Assembly: GCA_017883615.1 (NCBI GenBank)
Contig: JADGNF010000014.1
Coordinates: 1-64,000, forward strand
Direction: 5' to 3'
DNA: 64,000 bases
From: Candidatus Bathyarchaeota archaeon
GTDB taxonomy: Archaea; Thermoproteota; Bathyarchaeia; Bathyarchaeales; Bathycorpusculaceae
The position numbers and the translations under genes are program-made. Under the pieces are notes generated by a model. The model was not told the DNA's origin. It ran no database searches and saw only the letters and a list, made by a program, of their open reading frames with translations. Numbering within the stretch: the first letter of the stretch is position 1; each line of letters begins with the position of its first letter. Below, piece after piece: positions 17,539-26,451 of the stretch.

Positions 17539-18684
17539 ATGCGTGTCGGGGTCATATCAGGTTCCTTAGAACCAGGGGGTGCTCAAAGAGTTTGCCTCAA
17601 AATGATAGAGGCTCTCAAAGAAGCAAACCACCAAGTCGCGCTCATTACCTTGACAAGAACCAACTGGAAGGCGCTTCATATGATGATGGGCGACGTAGTG
17701 AAACCCGATGAAGAAATAGTTCTCTTGAAGCGGAATTTTCGTGGTTTCGACGCTTACAAGCCGCTCTTAGCCGCCTTGCTAATTCCTGCTGTTAGGCGCA
17801 AGTACAAACTGGATTTGCTTGTCAACTCCCAAGGCGACACGCTGCCCATTCCGTCGGAGATAAACTACGTTCATTACCCCACCTTTTCCGAATATGAGGA
17901 CATCGACATTAACCTCAAATACTCCGCGTCCATTTTCTGGCGCCTATACATCACCCCCTACAGGCTTGTGCACCGCTTCTTTAAGCGGTACCTAAAAAGC
18001 GGGGTATTGGCTACGAACAGCACTTTCAGTCAAAAAGCCATAAAAAAATACGTCAACCGTCCCGTAGTTATTATTACTCCTCCAGTGGAGACTAAAGCCT
18101 TTAACGACGCGTCAGAAGGTGGAGTGAAGGAAAAACGAGTCATATCATGTGGCAGGTATTCCCCAGAAAAGAATTACGAATATGTGCTTGAAGTTGCCAG
18201 CCGTCTTAGAGATGTAGAGTTTTCTGTAATCGGTTCCTTTTCGGGAGAAAAATCCTCACAATACTACCAGAAACTCTGCGCGATAAAATCCGAACGTAAC
18301 CTAACAAACGTCGAATTGCTCAAAGACATCCAATTTGAGCGATTACTAAGATTGTACGGAACGTCTAAGGTTTACATGCATTCCATGAAAGCGGAGCATT
18401 TCGGTATAGTAGTGGTTGAAGCTTTGGCTGCAGGTCTTGTACCAGTCGTGTATCGCTCTGGAGGACCATGGCAAGATATACTCAAAGCAAAACAAGGTTA
18501 CTATGGGTTCTCATACGAAACCCCCGCAGAAGCAGCAGAATTCATCGAGACATTGATGGGGAACGAAACTCTCAGGGGAGAAATTGCAAACAGAAACATC
18601 GTTTACGCGGATCAGTTCTCTGACGCTCTGTTCAAGAAAAAGTTCATTCGTCTTGTCGAAAGAATCACTTCGACTGTGCAATAA
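17539..18684 (+). CDS. family 4 glycosyltransferase, ALG11-like
   Basis: 381 residues. N-terminal glycine-rich loop SLEPGGAQRV, then INYVHYPTFSEYED, a segment that resembles the ALG11 mannosyltransferase (YVHYPT), and the GT4 donor region CGRYSPEKNYEYVLEVA and KAEHFGIVVVEALAAGLVPV. ALG11-like enzymes add mannose to dolichol-linked oligosaccharide in the cytosol; the analogous step in archaeal N-glycan assembly is an inference. Its 3' end overlaps the convergent next gene by 20 bp. Confidence 0.87.
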   Translation: MRVGVISGSLEPGGAQRVCLKMIEALKEANHQVALITLTRTNWKALHMMMGDVVKPDEEIVLLKRNFRGFDAYKPLLAALLIPAVRRKYKLDLLVNSQGDTLPIPSEINYVHYPTFSEYEDIDINLKYSASIFWRLYITPYRLVHRFFKRYLKSGVLATNSTFSQKAIKKYVNRPVVIITPPVETKAFNDASEGGVKEKRVISCGRYSPEKNYEYVLEVASRLRDVEFSVIGSFSGEKSSQYYQKLCAIKSERNLTNVELLKDIQFERLLRLYGTSKVYMHSMKAEHFGIVVVEALAAGLVPVVYRSGGPWQDILKAKQGYYGFSYETPAEAAEFIETLMGNETLRGEIANRNIVYADQFSDALFKKKFIRLVERITSTVQ

Positions 18685-19936
18685 TTGCTTTTTCGAGGGC
18701 TTCATGCATCTTCTGAGCGTATTTTTCCCACGACAAATGACTCTTGACGTATTCGCGGGCGTTTTGTCCCAATTTCCTACGAGCGGAATCGTCATCCATT
18801 AAAAACTTGACTCTATCTGCGATTCCCATTGGATCATTGTGTTCGACAACCATGCCGTTTACGCCATTCTGGATAATTTCAGAAGCCCCACATCTATCGC
18901 TAACAATTACTGCTTTCGCCGCAGCCATCGCCTCAACTACAGCCAACCCCCAGGTTATTTGAGCTGGAAAAAGAAACACGTCACATGCAGCGTATACTTC
19001 GGCCAGTTCCTCATCGCTGTTACTGCGTCGGAAAATAACCTTATCTTGCAAACCCAACTTTCCGACAAGCCCAACTAGTTCGTCTATTCTTCCTCCCCCA
19101 TCAAACATCAACTTAACCCTTGCCCCGCCCTCACATAAAATCTTAAGCGCTTTAACAGCGTCTGCCTGACGTTTATTCAACTCAATGTTCCCTACTTGTA
19201 ACAAAACAAAATCGTTCTCCAACCCGTATTCTTCGCGGATTCTTGCTCCTGAAGCTTGCCGGAAACGCTCCTCATCCACGCCAGTTCTTACAACGTTTGC
19301 GGAGCGGTTGTATGCTTTCTGTACGTACCCTGCGGCGATGTTGGAGAGCACTAAGATTTCGTCGATGTAGTTCACTGATGTCTTGTCTAACAGATTGTAG
19401 ACGGGCCAGTTGATCTTGCGTAGTCCCTTTCTGAGTTCAGGAACAAAAAACCAGAAAGGTGGCTCATTACACATCCAAACAACTGGTACTTTGATTCTCT
19501 TTTTGGCTGCAACTGCTGCCCACTCAGAAGGGTAGTTGTGGCAGTTTATAACGTCGAAACTTTTGGGAATGCATCTTCCAATGTTGATCATTGAAGGCAA
19601 ATCGTATGGGATAGTGTAGAATTGTCGACCCATGTTTCGGCGCATGTATTCTTGTAGCAATGACTTCCGAGCGTTCTGAGGCGTATTCCCCCGTTTTGAT
19701 GTTGCTTCCTGTGCTTGAGGTTTCAGCCATCTGGGCAGCTTTTTTCCCAGAGGATGTGGAATTACGCGGACCGTCAGGTTTTTCAGCATGTCGGGGTAGC
19801 TGTTTTCAACGTTGAGGGCGCTAACGAAAATCTCCACTTCATTTCCCATATGTTGAAGCTCTGTGGCTAGTCGGAGAATCTGCCGTTCTCCTCCTCCTCG
19901 CCCAAGGATGGGTGTGTGAATCATGGCGATTTTCAT
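18665..19936 (-). CDS. family 4 glycosyltransferase
   Basis: 423 residues, N-terminus MKIAMIHTPILGRGGGERQIL with the GT4 glycine loop, donor domain FVLLQVGNIELNKRQADAVKAL and VFLFPAQITWGLAVVEAMAAAKAVIV with the E-x7 pattern, then GASEIIQNGVNGMVVE. A charged linker (about 90-115) lies between the lobes. It is the only minus-strand gene between two plus-strand ones here, ending within the 3' end of the ALG11-like gene. Confidence 0.87.
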   Translation of the reverse strand: MKIAMIHTPILGRGGGERQILRLATELQHMGNEVEIFVSALNVENSYPDMLKNLTVRVIPHPLGKKLPRWLKPQAQEATSKRGNTPQNARKSLLQEYMRRNMGRQFYTIPYDLPSMINIGRCIPKSFDVINCHNYPSEWAAVAAKKRIKVPVVWMCNEPPFWFFVPELRKGLRKINWPVYNLLDKTSVNYIDEILVLSNIAAGYVQKAYNRSANVVRTGVDEERFRQASGARIREEYGLENDFVLLQVGNIELNKRQADAVKALKILCEGGARVKLMFDGGGRIDELVGLVGKLGLQDKVIFRRSNSDEELAEVYAACDVFLFPAQITWGLAVVEAMAAAKAVIVSDRCGASEIIQNGVNGMVVEHNDPMGIADRVKFLMDDDSARRKLGQNAREYVKSHLSWEKYAQKMHEALEKAIIAQSK

Positions 19937-19978
19937 GGTGTGCAGCTCGAAACTATGTTAGAGGCACGGCGTTTAACG

Positions 19979-19988
19979 CTTATATATT
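19979..19988 (+). promoter_or_regulatory. TATA box of the sugar nucleotidyltransferase operon
   Basis: CTTATATATT about 45 bases before the TTG start of the nucleotidyltransferase gene, predicting a transcript start near 20011 and a short leader that holds GAGGC. Confidence 0.5.
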
Positions 19989-20029
19989 TGTCCTTTTAGT
20001 ATGGAGTTTAACCTTCGAGGCACATCGTA

Positions 20030-20743
20030 TTGCAGAAAATTGAAACGGCCGTAATTCTTGTGGGCGGTTCTGGGCTGCGGATGCGTCCCCTCACTGAAGA
20101 CATGCCCAAATGCATGGTTCCCCTGCAGGGTAAGCCCCTGATTTACTGGATTTTGAATTGGCTCAAAAGCTACGGCTTCAAGCACGCTGTGCTGGGCGTA
20201 GCATACCAAAAGGACGTGGTAATCAATTACCTCAAAGAAAACAACCAAGAATTGAAGATAGATTTCAGCGAACACACAGTGGAAGGCGAAACAGGCGAAG
20301 GCTTCAGACTAGCCGTCAGCCGATTCGTGAAGGATGAGAATTTCTTGGCTATGAACGGTGACGAAATTACAAACTTGAATCTGGAGCGCTTGAAGGCGGA
20401 GCACTTGAAGAACAAGCCTGTGGCGACAATTGCGGTTTCGCCTATGCGTTCTCCGTTTGGAATCTTGGAGTTAGAGGGCGATGACATCGTGGGGTTCCGC
20501 GAGAAAATCCTGCTGGAGAACACCTTGGTAAGCATTGGCGTTTACATTTTCAACAAGTCAATTCTCAGTTACTTGCCTCAAACCGGGTCAATCGAGAAAA
20601 TCGTGTTCCCACAGCTTGCCAAAAAGCGTCTTCTCAAGGCATACAGGCTCCACGCGGACGAGTCTTGGTTAACTATTAATAGCGTCAAGGAACTATCTGT
20701 AGCTGAAAGAGAATTTGCGCAAATTAGGAGACCTCAAACATGA
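20030..20743 (+). CDS. sugar-1-phosphate nucleotidyltransferase
   Basis: 237 residues with the nucleotidyltransferase signature VILVGGSGLRMRPLTEDMPKCM followed by GKPLIYWIL, and the metal-binding MNGDE. It would couple an NTP to a sugar phosphate to give an NDP-sugar. The length matches a bare catalytic domain without the left-handed beta-helix of GlmU-like proteins. TTG start. The stop overlaps the next gene by an ATGA, so the two are translationally coupled. Substrate (glucose, mannose or other) cannot be read from the sequence. Confidence 0.9.
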   Translation: MQKIETAVILVGGSGLRMRPLTEDMPKCMVPLQGKPLIYWILNWLKSYGFKHAVLGVAYQKDVVINYLKENNQELKIDFSEHTVEGETGEGFRLAVSRFVKDENFLAMNGDEITNLNLERLKAEHLKNKPVATIAVSPMRSPFGILELEGDDIVGFREKILLENTLVSIGVYIFNKSILSYLPQTGSIEKIVFPQLAKKRLLKAYRLHADESWLTINSVKELSVAEREFAQIRRPQT

Positions 20744-21711
20744 CTCGCGTGTTGATAACTGGAATCATGGGTTTTATTGGAAGTCACCTCGCAGGAAGAC
20801 TAGTGGAAGACGGAGCCGAAGTCTATGGTGTTGCCCGTCGTGTAGCTAACCGAAACATGGATGTTTTGGGCAATCTGCTGGATGATGTCACTTTGGTTTC
20901 CGGCGATGTGTCCGATTATGTTTCTACCAGAAACGCCGTTAAAACAGTGAATCCGGACGTGATTTTTCATTTGGCGGCGCTTTCGCCGGTGAGGGATTCG
21001 TTTGAGCGGCCATTTGAGTATCAGCAGGCAAACTATATTGGCACCATGAATGTTGCGCATTCCTTGCTGGAATTGCAGGATCCGCAGACACGCAAAGTTA
21101 TCGCTGCTTCCACCGCTGAGGTATACGGCATTCAAGCAAATGAGCCGATGAAGGAAACGTTGCCGTTGCACCCGTCAAGTCCCTATGCGGTAAGCAAAGC
21201 TGCAGGCGACTTGTATTTGCAGATGATGTTTACCTCTTTTGGTTTAAATGGAACAATTATGCGTCCTACCAACTCGTATGGTCGAAAGTTTGACGCCAGT
21301 TTCATGGTCGAGTATCTGGTGACTAAGATGTTGCGGGGTGAAAAAATCTATATTGGCAGCCCCGATAGTGTCCGGGATTACATGTACGTGGACGACCACG
21401 TGGCTGGTTATGTGCTCGCTCTGAAGAATCCCAAAGCGAACCGTCAAGTCTACAACGTCGGAACTACCGTCGGCGTTAGCAACAGGGAACTTGCATTGCT
21501 GATTGCCAAGAAAGTTGGGTTTGACAAAAAGAACATTGCTTTTGGTTCTTATCCTCCGGGGTATCCGTATCGCCCCCTTGTTTCTGACCAGTCTTCGATT
21601 GTGCTCGATTCAGCGAAAATTCGTAAAGAGCTGAGTTGGAAGCCAACTGTCACTCTCGAAGAAGGCATAGACAAGGTAATTGCTTATTTCAAAAAGACCA
21701 TCAAGAAATAG
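20740..21711 (+). CDS. NAD-dependent sugar epimerase/dehydratase (SDR)
   Basis: 323 residues, extended SDR family: Rossmann GxxGxxG in LITGIMGFIGSHL, the active-site ASTAEVYG and YAVSK (YxxxK), and substrate loop MRPTNSYG. Best likeness is to GDP-mannose 4,6-dehydratase or UDP-glucose 4-epimerase. Coupled to the nucleotidyltransferase through ATGA overlap, so the pair probably makes one NDP-sugar for the island. Glu of the dehydratase triad is not obvious, which favours an epimerase, but I am not sure. Confidence 0.9.
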   Translation: MTRVLITGIMGFIGSHLAGRLVEDGAEVYGVARRVANRNMDVLGNLLDDVTLVSGDVSDYVSTRNAVKTVNPDVIFHLAALSPVRDSFERPFEYQQANYIGTMNVAHSLLELQDPQTRKVIAASTAEVYGIQANEPMKETLPLHPSSPYAVSKAAGDLYLQMMFTSFGLNGTIMRPTNSYGRKFDASFMVEYLVTKMLRGEKIYIGSPDSVRDYMYVDDHVAGYVLALKNPKANRQVYNVGTTVGVSNRELALLIAKKVGFDKKNIAFGSYPPGYPYRPLVSDQSSIVLDSAKIRKELSWKPTVTLEEGIDKVIAYFKKTIKK

Positions 21712-21831
21712 CCCTTATTTCTTGTTGTTTGGATTTTTCGCTTCGTTAAATGTGATTTTGGGGAAAACCTTAAGCCTATAGTCAGCGCACAATCCGTAAA
21801 CAACCCAACTTAACGAACAGGTGTTGAATCG

Positions 21832-22707
21832 TTGCAAAAAGTTGACTTAGTAATGTGGACCTACAATGGCGCCAAAACATTGCCCTCAGTTCTGAAAAGG
21901 ATAAACGAGGTCATTCCCGGTGAGTTTGTTGGGAAAAAAGTGATTTCGGACGATCACAGCAGCGATGGCACCCGCAAAATTGCCGAATCTTTTGGTTGGA
22001 TCGTCGTCCTTAACGAAGGTAAAGGAATCAGTGACAACGCTAACAATGTGCTCAAAAATGTGGAATCGGAGTTCTTCGTGAGTTTTGAGCAGGATTTGCT
22101 TTTGGCGCGGGATTGGTGGAGCAAAATTCCTAAGGCGCTGGATAACCCCAAGGTTGCTGCGGCTTCAGGGATGCGTTTTGCCGACAAACCGCGGGGGGTA
22201 CATGCGTTGCAGTTGTATGTGGCGCGGAAGTATCGTGGTGACGCCCAGTTGGAGTCGTGGCTGCGGGGTAGGGAAATGGCAGCCTTTACGTTAGGAAAAA
22301 CGTTGGACAATTCAATTTACCGCACCCGAGCCGTTCGTGAAGTGGGCGGTTTCCCCAAGTTGGCGTCGAGCAGCGGGGTGGACACGGTTTTGGCTTACGA
22401 GATTGACCAGCACGGCTACCAGTGGTATGTTGACTACAACGTTCAGTCTGTGCATCTTCGCAGCAACCTGCGCCAGGAACTAAGCCACCAATATTGGTAC
22501 GCCAAGCAGCTTCCCGAGATGTGGCGCGCAATCAGTAGAGTAACCCACAAGAAGCCGCCGCCAGTCACCAAATTCGGCGTCATCTACCGCTTCCTGATGT
22601 CGCCCTTCACGGGAGTTTTCATGGCATATCAAACCCGCGAACCCTCACTCGCGTACGTTCATCCGCTGATTCGTCTTTACTATCTGCGAGGTTACCTATC
22701 CCGGTAG
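21832..22707 (+). CDS. family 2 glycosyltransferase
   Basis: 291 residues, GT-A domain: VDLVMWTYNGAKTLPSVL, VISDDHSSDGTRKIA, and FEQDLLLARDWW at the DxD position. N-terminus is complete with a TTG start. The C-terminal 60 residues are basic with aromatic clusters but no clear membrane helix. It follows the nucleotidyltransferase and SDR genes on the same strand after a 120 bp gap with its own AT-rich region. Confidence 0.85.
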   Translation: MQKVDLVMWTYNGAKTLPSVLKRINEVIPGEFVGKKVISDDHSSDGTRKIAESFGWIVVLNEGKGISDNANNVLKNVESEFFVSFEQDLLLARDWWSKIPKALDNPKVAAASGMRFADKPRGVHALQLYVARKYRGDAQLESWLRGREMAAFTLGKTLDNSIYRTRAVREVGGFPKLASSSGVDTVLAYEIDQHGYQWYVDYNVQSVHLRSNLRQELSHQYWYAKQLPEMWRAISRVTHKKPPPVTKFGVIYRFLMSPFTGVFMAYQTREPSLAYVHPLIRLYYLRGYLSR

Positions 22708-22797
22708 CAGGCTTGTCTCCTCGTTTTTAAGTTGACCTGTGTCCTAAACTGTAGAATTAGAAGCCAGTGTTCCTTGATTTGGGTGGAGCTGAATGTA

Positions 22798-23442
22798 ATG
22801 GGGTCGGAAACGGCAAATAGAATTCGTCGGCTTGGGACGGCAGTTTTGGTTGTTATAGTTGTCGTGCTTTTGGTTGCGGCTGCTTTTTTGGGTTTCGTCT
22901 CTAAGCCGCCAGCGACTTCACCACTTCCTTCGGCAACCGTTAGCCCAACACCGATGGCAACGAATTATCCCGCCACCAACGTGCATCCAGCTGCATTAGG
23001 CTATTTGCACCTTAACTCAGGGGTAACATCAAAGATTTTCCTGATTTCTGCAAACGCCTCCTATGGAGTTTACCCTTTGAATTTGGTGCAAGAATTTACA
23101 AACGTCACAGTTATCCACAAGGGCGACCCTTGCTTCGTACTGAACCTGACCTTGAGAAATGACTACTCCATCAATGATACGCTCCCAAGCACTTCAAACT
23201 TGGACGTAAACAACACCGGACACGCTTGGATGACTCTCTCAGTCGCCCTTTACGACAAGACCGGAAACCAGGTGAACGCGACAAACATAACCAACGCGGC
23301 GGTGCCTTTTTTTAACCGCGACCAATTCTCGATGAGCAATAACGAAACCGACACCGTTAAAATAGTGTACGCAACCTCAAACCAAAACATAGACCACTAC
23401 AACGTAACGATTGACTATTTGGGCGTGTGGCCCGTTCCATAA
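22798..23442 (+). CDS. signal-anchored surface protein, function unknown
   Basis: About 214 residues. An N-terminal membrane helix (VLVVIVVVLLVAAAFLGFV, about residues 16-35) is followed by a Pro/Ser/Thr-rich spacer (PPATSPLPSATVSPTPM) and a beta-rich outer domain with many N-x-S/T sequons. It is probably an anchored, N-glycosylated cell-surface protein, fitting its place inside a glycan island. The ORF track starts at 22732, but the ATG at 22798 has GGTGGAG nine bases upstream. No catalytic motif is seen. Confidence 0.75.
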   Translation: MGSETANRIRRLGTAVLVVIVVVLLVAAAFLGFVSKPPATSPLPSATVSPTPMATNYPATNVHPAALGYLHLNSGVTSKIFLISANASYGVYPLNLVQEFTNVTVIHKGDPCFVLNLTLRNDYSINDTLPSTSNLDVNNTGHAWMTLSVALYDKTGNQVNATNITNAAVPFFNRDQFSMSNNETDTVKIVYATSNQNIDHYNVTIDYLGVWPVP

Positions 23443-23494
23443 AACCCTTCCCCACTTGAGACTCTATGCCATTTGCAAGTTACTTGTTTTCAGG

Positions 23495-24532
23495 TTAGGC
23501 TTTTTGCTTCAGGCACAACTCGATGTACTTTGTCCACGTTGGGAGGGGTGACTCAAGTTTTCCCAATGCGGCTTGAGTGTTCATCTTGTAATTCTGGGGG
23601 TTTTGGAGGATTTTTTTGGCGGCTCGGATTATGCTTTCATTGTTTCTCTTGATTTGGATTGGGAAACCTTTCCTGTAGAGGTATCTTGCTTGGACGTCCC
23701 AGAAGTGGAAGTTTATGGTGGGAATGCCGCAGAGAGCGGTTTCTCGGCAGGCAGTTCCTCCGCTGCCAACCATCAAATCAACGTAGGGAATAAGTTGGGC
23801 GGTTAGGACGGGCTCAGGTGAGACCCAGACGTTGGGGATTTTTTTGAGTTTTTCTCTTTCTTCCTCGTAGCGGGGCAAGCAAACAACAGTCGCGAGCTTG
23901 GCGAGGTCGCGCAGCAACCGCTCGGAATCCACCTTCACGTCCTTGCAGTAAACCGCTTGGTACTCGGCGTCGCGGAACAGGATAACTGGCTTTTTGCCCG
24001 CCAGCTCTTGCAGGAACTTGGGCTCCTCAAACTTGGTGCCCTTTAGCCATGCGAGTTCTTCTAAACCGTCATAGTGAATGATTCGGTTTTTGGGGATGCC
24101 AAACTTGCTCCATGACTTGCCAAAACAGACGGGCGCAACAAGAAAATCCACCAGCGGGCAAGCGAGCCGCGCGACGGCGTAGGCGAAGACCGTGTCGTTA
24201 GCGTAGACGATTGGGATTCCGAGCCCAAAAGCGGTGCGGATGGCGGAGACATCGCCGTGAGTCCACAGCACCTTGGGGAAGCCGACGCGGTCAAACAGGT
24301 CGATGAATTCGAGAGTCCTTTTCTGTTCGACGGCAAGCTTCTCTTTCAATGTGCTTCCATACTCGCCCACTGTCTCATACGGCACCTTAAGGGCGTCAAG
24401 CATGTCAGTGGTTTGCGTCTGCTTCTTCGCAGTAACCAACGTCGAATAACCCTTATTCTCCAAAATAGGCAGCAAACTGTTGATTGCTATGCTGATTTTC
24501 GGAGTGACGGTGTCTAGCCAAATGTCGGGCAT
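23495..24532 (-). CDS. DUF354 family protein (GT-B-like)
   Basis: 345 residues starting MPDIWLDTVTPKISI, followed by VLWTHGDVSAIRTAFGLGIPIV and a C-terminal LMVGSGGTACRETALCGIPTINF. This pattern is that of DUF354 proteins, which share the MurG/GT-B fold and are common in archaeal polysaccharide clusters. The GSGGTACRE segment is where GT-B enzymes hold the donor nucleotide. The role as a glycosyltransferase is inferred from fold and context. Confidence 0.8.
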   Translation of the reverse strand: MPDIWLDTVTPKISIAINSLLPILENKGYSTLVTAKKQTQTTDMLDALKVPYETVGEYGSTLKEKLAVEQKRTLEFIDLFDRVGFPKVLWTHGDVSAIRTAFGLGIPIVYANDTVFAYAVARLACPLVDFLVAPVCFGKSWSKFGIPKNRIIHYDGLEELAWLKGTKFEEPKFLQELAGKKPVILFRDAEYQAVYCKDVKVDSERLLRDLAKLATVVCLPRYEEEREKLKKIPNVWVSPEPVLTAQLIPYVDLMVGSGGTACRETALCGIPTINFHFWDVQARYLYRKGFPIQIKRNNESIIRAAKKILQNPQNYKMNTQAALGKLESPLPTWTKYIELCLKQKA

Positions 24533-24621
24533 GTTGGGTCGTTAGGAAAGGGGGAAGCACGTTGTTATAAGGTTTACCAACACGACAAAGAGCTTAGCAA
24601 TTTTACCAAGGAAGTTGGAGG

Positions 24622-24696
24622 TGGGCCGAGCCGGACTTGAACCGGCGACCTTTGGCGTGTAAAGCCAACGTCCTAACCAGGCTAGACGACCGGCCC
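24622..24696 (-). tRNA. tRNA-Val (UAC)
   Basis: 75 nt folding into a full cloverleaf: acceptor GGGCCGG with TCGGCCC (one G-U), anticodon stem TTGGC/GCCAA around the loop TTTACAC, and T-arm GCCGG-TTCAAGT-CCGGC. The anticodon is TAC, reading GUA valine codons. Discriminator A; CCA is not encoded. No intron. Confidence 0.95.
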
Positions 24697-24728
24697 ACGT
24701 GTTGCCTGTTTAGAACTGGGCGATTGAG

Positions 24729-24742
24729 AATAAATATAAATC
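24729..24742 (-). promoter_or_regulatory. TATA element for tRNA-Val
   Basis: On the minus strand GATTTATATTTATT is centred about 40 bases before the tRNA 5' end, which suits transcription starting some 13 bases upstream of the mature tRNA. The same AT-rich block could also serve the plus-strand ATP-grasp gene. Confidence 0.45.
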
Positions 24743-24801
24743 GGTTACGTCTCAATATGGAACCAATCTTGCGGCGACTTAGCTGCTTGGGTACTTGAGG
24801 T

Positions 24802-25884
24802 ATGGTGTTGAAGAGAATCTTGTGTACGGGTGCTGGGGGACCTGCCGGCATAAATTTCACGATGTCGCTTCGGGCAGCGCCAGAAAAAGTGACATTAATA
24901 GGTACAGACTCCAACGAGTATTTCCTGAATTTGGCGATTACGGATTCGCGGTATCTGGTTCCAAGAGCCAAGGACTTCGACTACATCGACAAACTAAACG
25001 AAATCATCCGCAAAGAAAACGTAGATTTTTTCCATGCACAGCCAGATATTGAAGTTGAGGTTGTGTCGGAGAACCGCGAAAAGCTCGACGCCCCGGTCTT
25101 ACTGCCTTCCAAAGCAGCCGTTGTTGCATGTCAAGATAAACTAGAATCTGCGAAGGTCTGGCGCAAGAAAAACGTGCCCGTTGCCCGAACACTAGAAGTG
25201 CGCCAAGACGAGGACATTGACAAGGCTTTTGCAGAGTTCGGTGCGCCTATCTGGGTTAGGGCAAGGCATGGGGCAGGCGGCAAAGGAAGCACCCCCGCCG
25301 ACAACAGAGAAACCGCCGTCGAGTGGATAAAATACTGGAAGAGCCGCGGCGTTGACTGGGAGTTCATCGCACAGGAGCATCTGCCCGGACGAAACATCGC
25401 CTTCCACAGCCTTTGGAAGGATGGCGAGTTGGTGGTTTCTATGGCCCGGGAACGATTGGAGTACATTTACGCATATTTAGCGCCTTCAGGAATCACGGGA
25501 ACCCCTGCAGTTCAGAAGACCGTGCATTACGACGCCGTCAATAAGATCGGCACGGATGCAGTTTTATCGATCGACCCCAAGTTCACTGGTATCGCCTCGG
25601 TGGACTTGAAGGAGAACGCTGCGGGTGTGCCGTGTGTGACGGAGATTAACCCTGGCAGGATGTTCACGACGAGTTACTTCTTCAGCTTCGCCAGCAAAGT
25701 CATCCTCAAAGATTACTCTGCCAACATCCCCTATCTCTACACGAGACTGGCATACAAAGAAACTATTCCCGACATGCCAAAATACAACGTTTTGCCCGCC
25801 GATGTCTACTGGATCCGACACATGGATGCGCCTGCAAGATTAGTTAAAGACGGTAAAGAGCTGGGAGCCATGTACACACAATGA
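24802..25884 (+). CDS. ATP-grasp ligase, PylC/CarB-like
   Basis: 360 residues. N-terminal Rossmann-like part with LCTGAGGPAGINF, central ATP-grasp domain with RARHGAGGKGST (the glycine-rich nucleotide loop) and a metal-binding C-terminal segment VDLKENAAGVPCVTEINPGR, where the Glu and Asn coordinate magnesium. Family members join a carboxylate to an amine through an acyl phosphate. The stop overlaps the HAD gene by ATGA, and a short UDP-sugar dehydrogenase follows, so this three-gene set may modify a sugar with an amino acid. Substrate unknown. Confidence 0.85.
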   Translation: MVLKRILCTGAGGPAGINFTMSLRAAPEKVTLIGTDSNEYFLNLAITDSRYLVPRAKDFDYIDKLNEIIRKENVDFFHAQPDIEVEVVSENREKLDAPVLLPSKAAVVACQDKLESAKVWRKKNVPVARTLEVRQDEDIDKAFAEFGAPIWVRARHGAGGKGSTPADNRETAVEWIKYWKSRGVDWEFIAQEHLPGRNIAFHSLWKDGELVVSMARERLEYIYAYLAPSGITGTPAVQKTVHYDAVNKIGTDAVLSIDPKFTGIASVDLKENAAGVPCVTEINPGRMFTTSYFFSFASKVILKDYSANIPYLYTRLAYKETIPDMPKYNVLPADVYWIRHMDAPARLVKDGKELGAMYTQ

Positions 25885-26375
25885 CTTTAGGTTTCATTTT
25901 TGACCTCGACGGCACCCTTGTAGATTTACCAATAAATTATTGGGCAATGTTTGCAGATTTTAAGCAGATTATGGGTATGGAAGAGGTTCGTCCAATTCTG
26001 GAGACAGTCGCGAAAATAACCGATTTCCAAACCCGCAAACGCGTCTTCGACACATGGGAAAGATACGAGGTGGCGGTGATAGCAAAAACCATCATTCATG
26101 AAGAAGGCATGAGAATCTACAAAGCACACGAAGACAGACCAAAAGCACTGGTTACAATGCAGAGCAAGAAAGCCACCAAACTCCTCCTCGACAAATTCAA
26201 AATGCAATTCAACGCAGTGGTAACGCGTGAAGACTCATTTAACAGATCAGAACAGCTAAAGATGGCAGCCCAAAAACTCAACGTTCCTCTGAGGGATATC
26301 CTGTTTGTGGGGAACATGGATAACGACGCGGAAGCGGCGAAGGCTGCGGGTTGTCAGTTTAAACGAGTAAAGTAG
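25881..26375 (+). CDS. HAD superfamily phosphatase
   Basis: 164 residues with HAD motif I FDLDGTLVD at the N-terminus, motif II probably in ALVTMQSKKA, and motif III/IV in FVGNMDNDAEAAKAAG. The cap domain is small. It dephosphorylates a small molecule, plausibly a sugar phosphate or the product of the upstream ligase, with which it overlaps by four bases. The usual GD of motif IV reads GNMDND, a common variant. Confidence 0.85.
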   Translation: MTLGFIFDLDGTLVDLPINYWAMFADFKQIMGMEEVRPILETVAKITDFQTRKRVFDTWERYEVAVIAKTIIHEEGMRIYKAHEDRPKALVTMQSKKATKLLLDKFKMQFNAVVTREDSFNRSEQLKMAAQKLNVPLRDILFVGNMDNDAEAAKAAGCQFKRVK

Positions 26376-26451
26376 CCGAGTCAGGGAAGGCAAAGGCTTA
26401 AGAATTTAGGCAACTTTAATTTGGCAACGGCTGAGGGCAGAGGTTAGATTC

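Noticed and set aside
24622-24696. tRNA-Val as an attachment site for an integrated element around the ATP-grasp genes
   Set aside because: No repeat of the tRNA 3' end and no integrase were found within the island.
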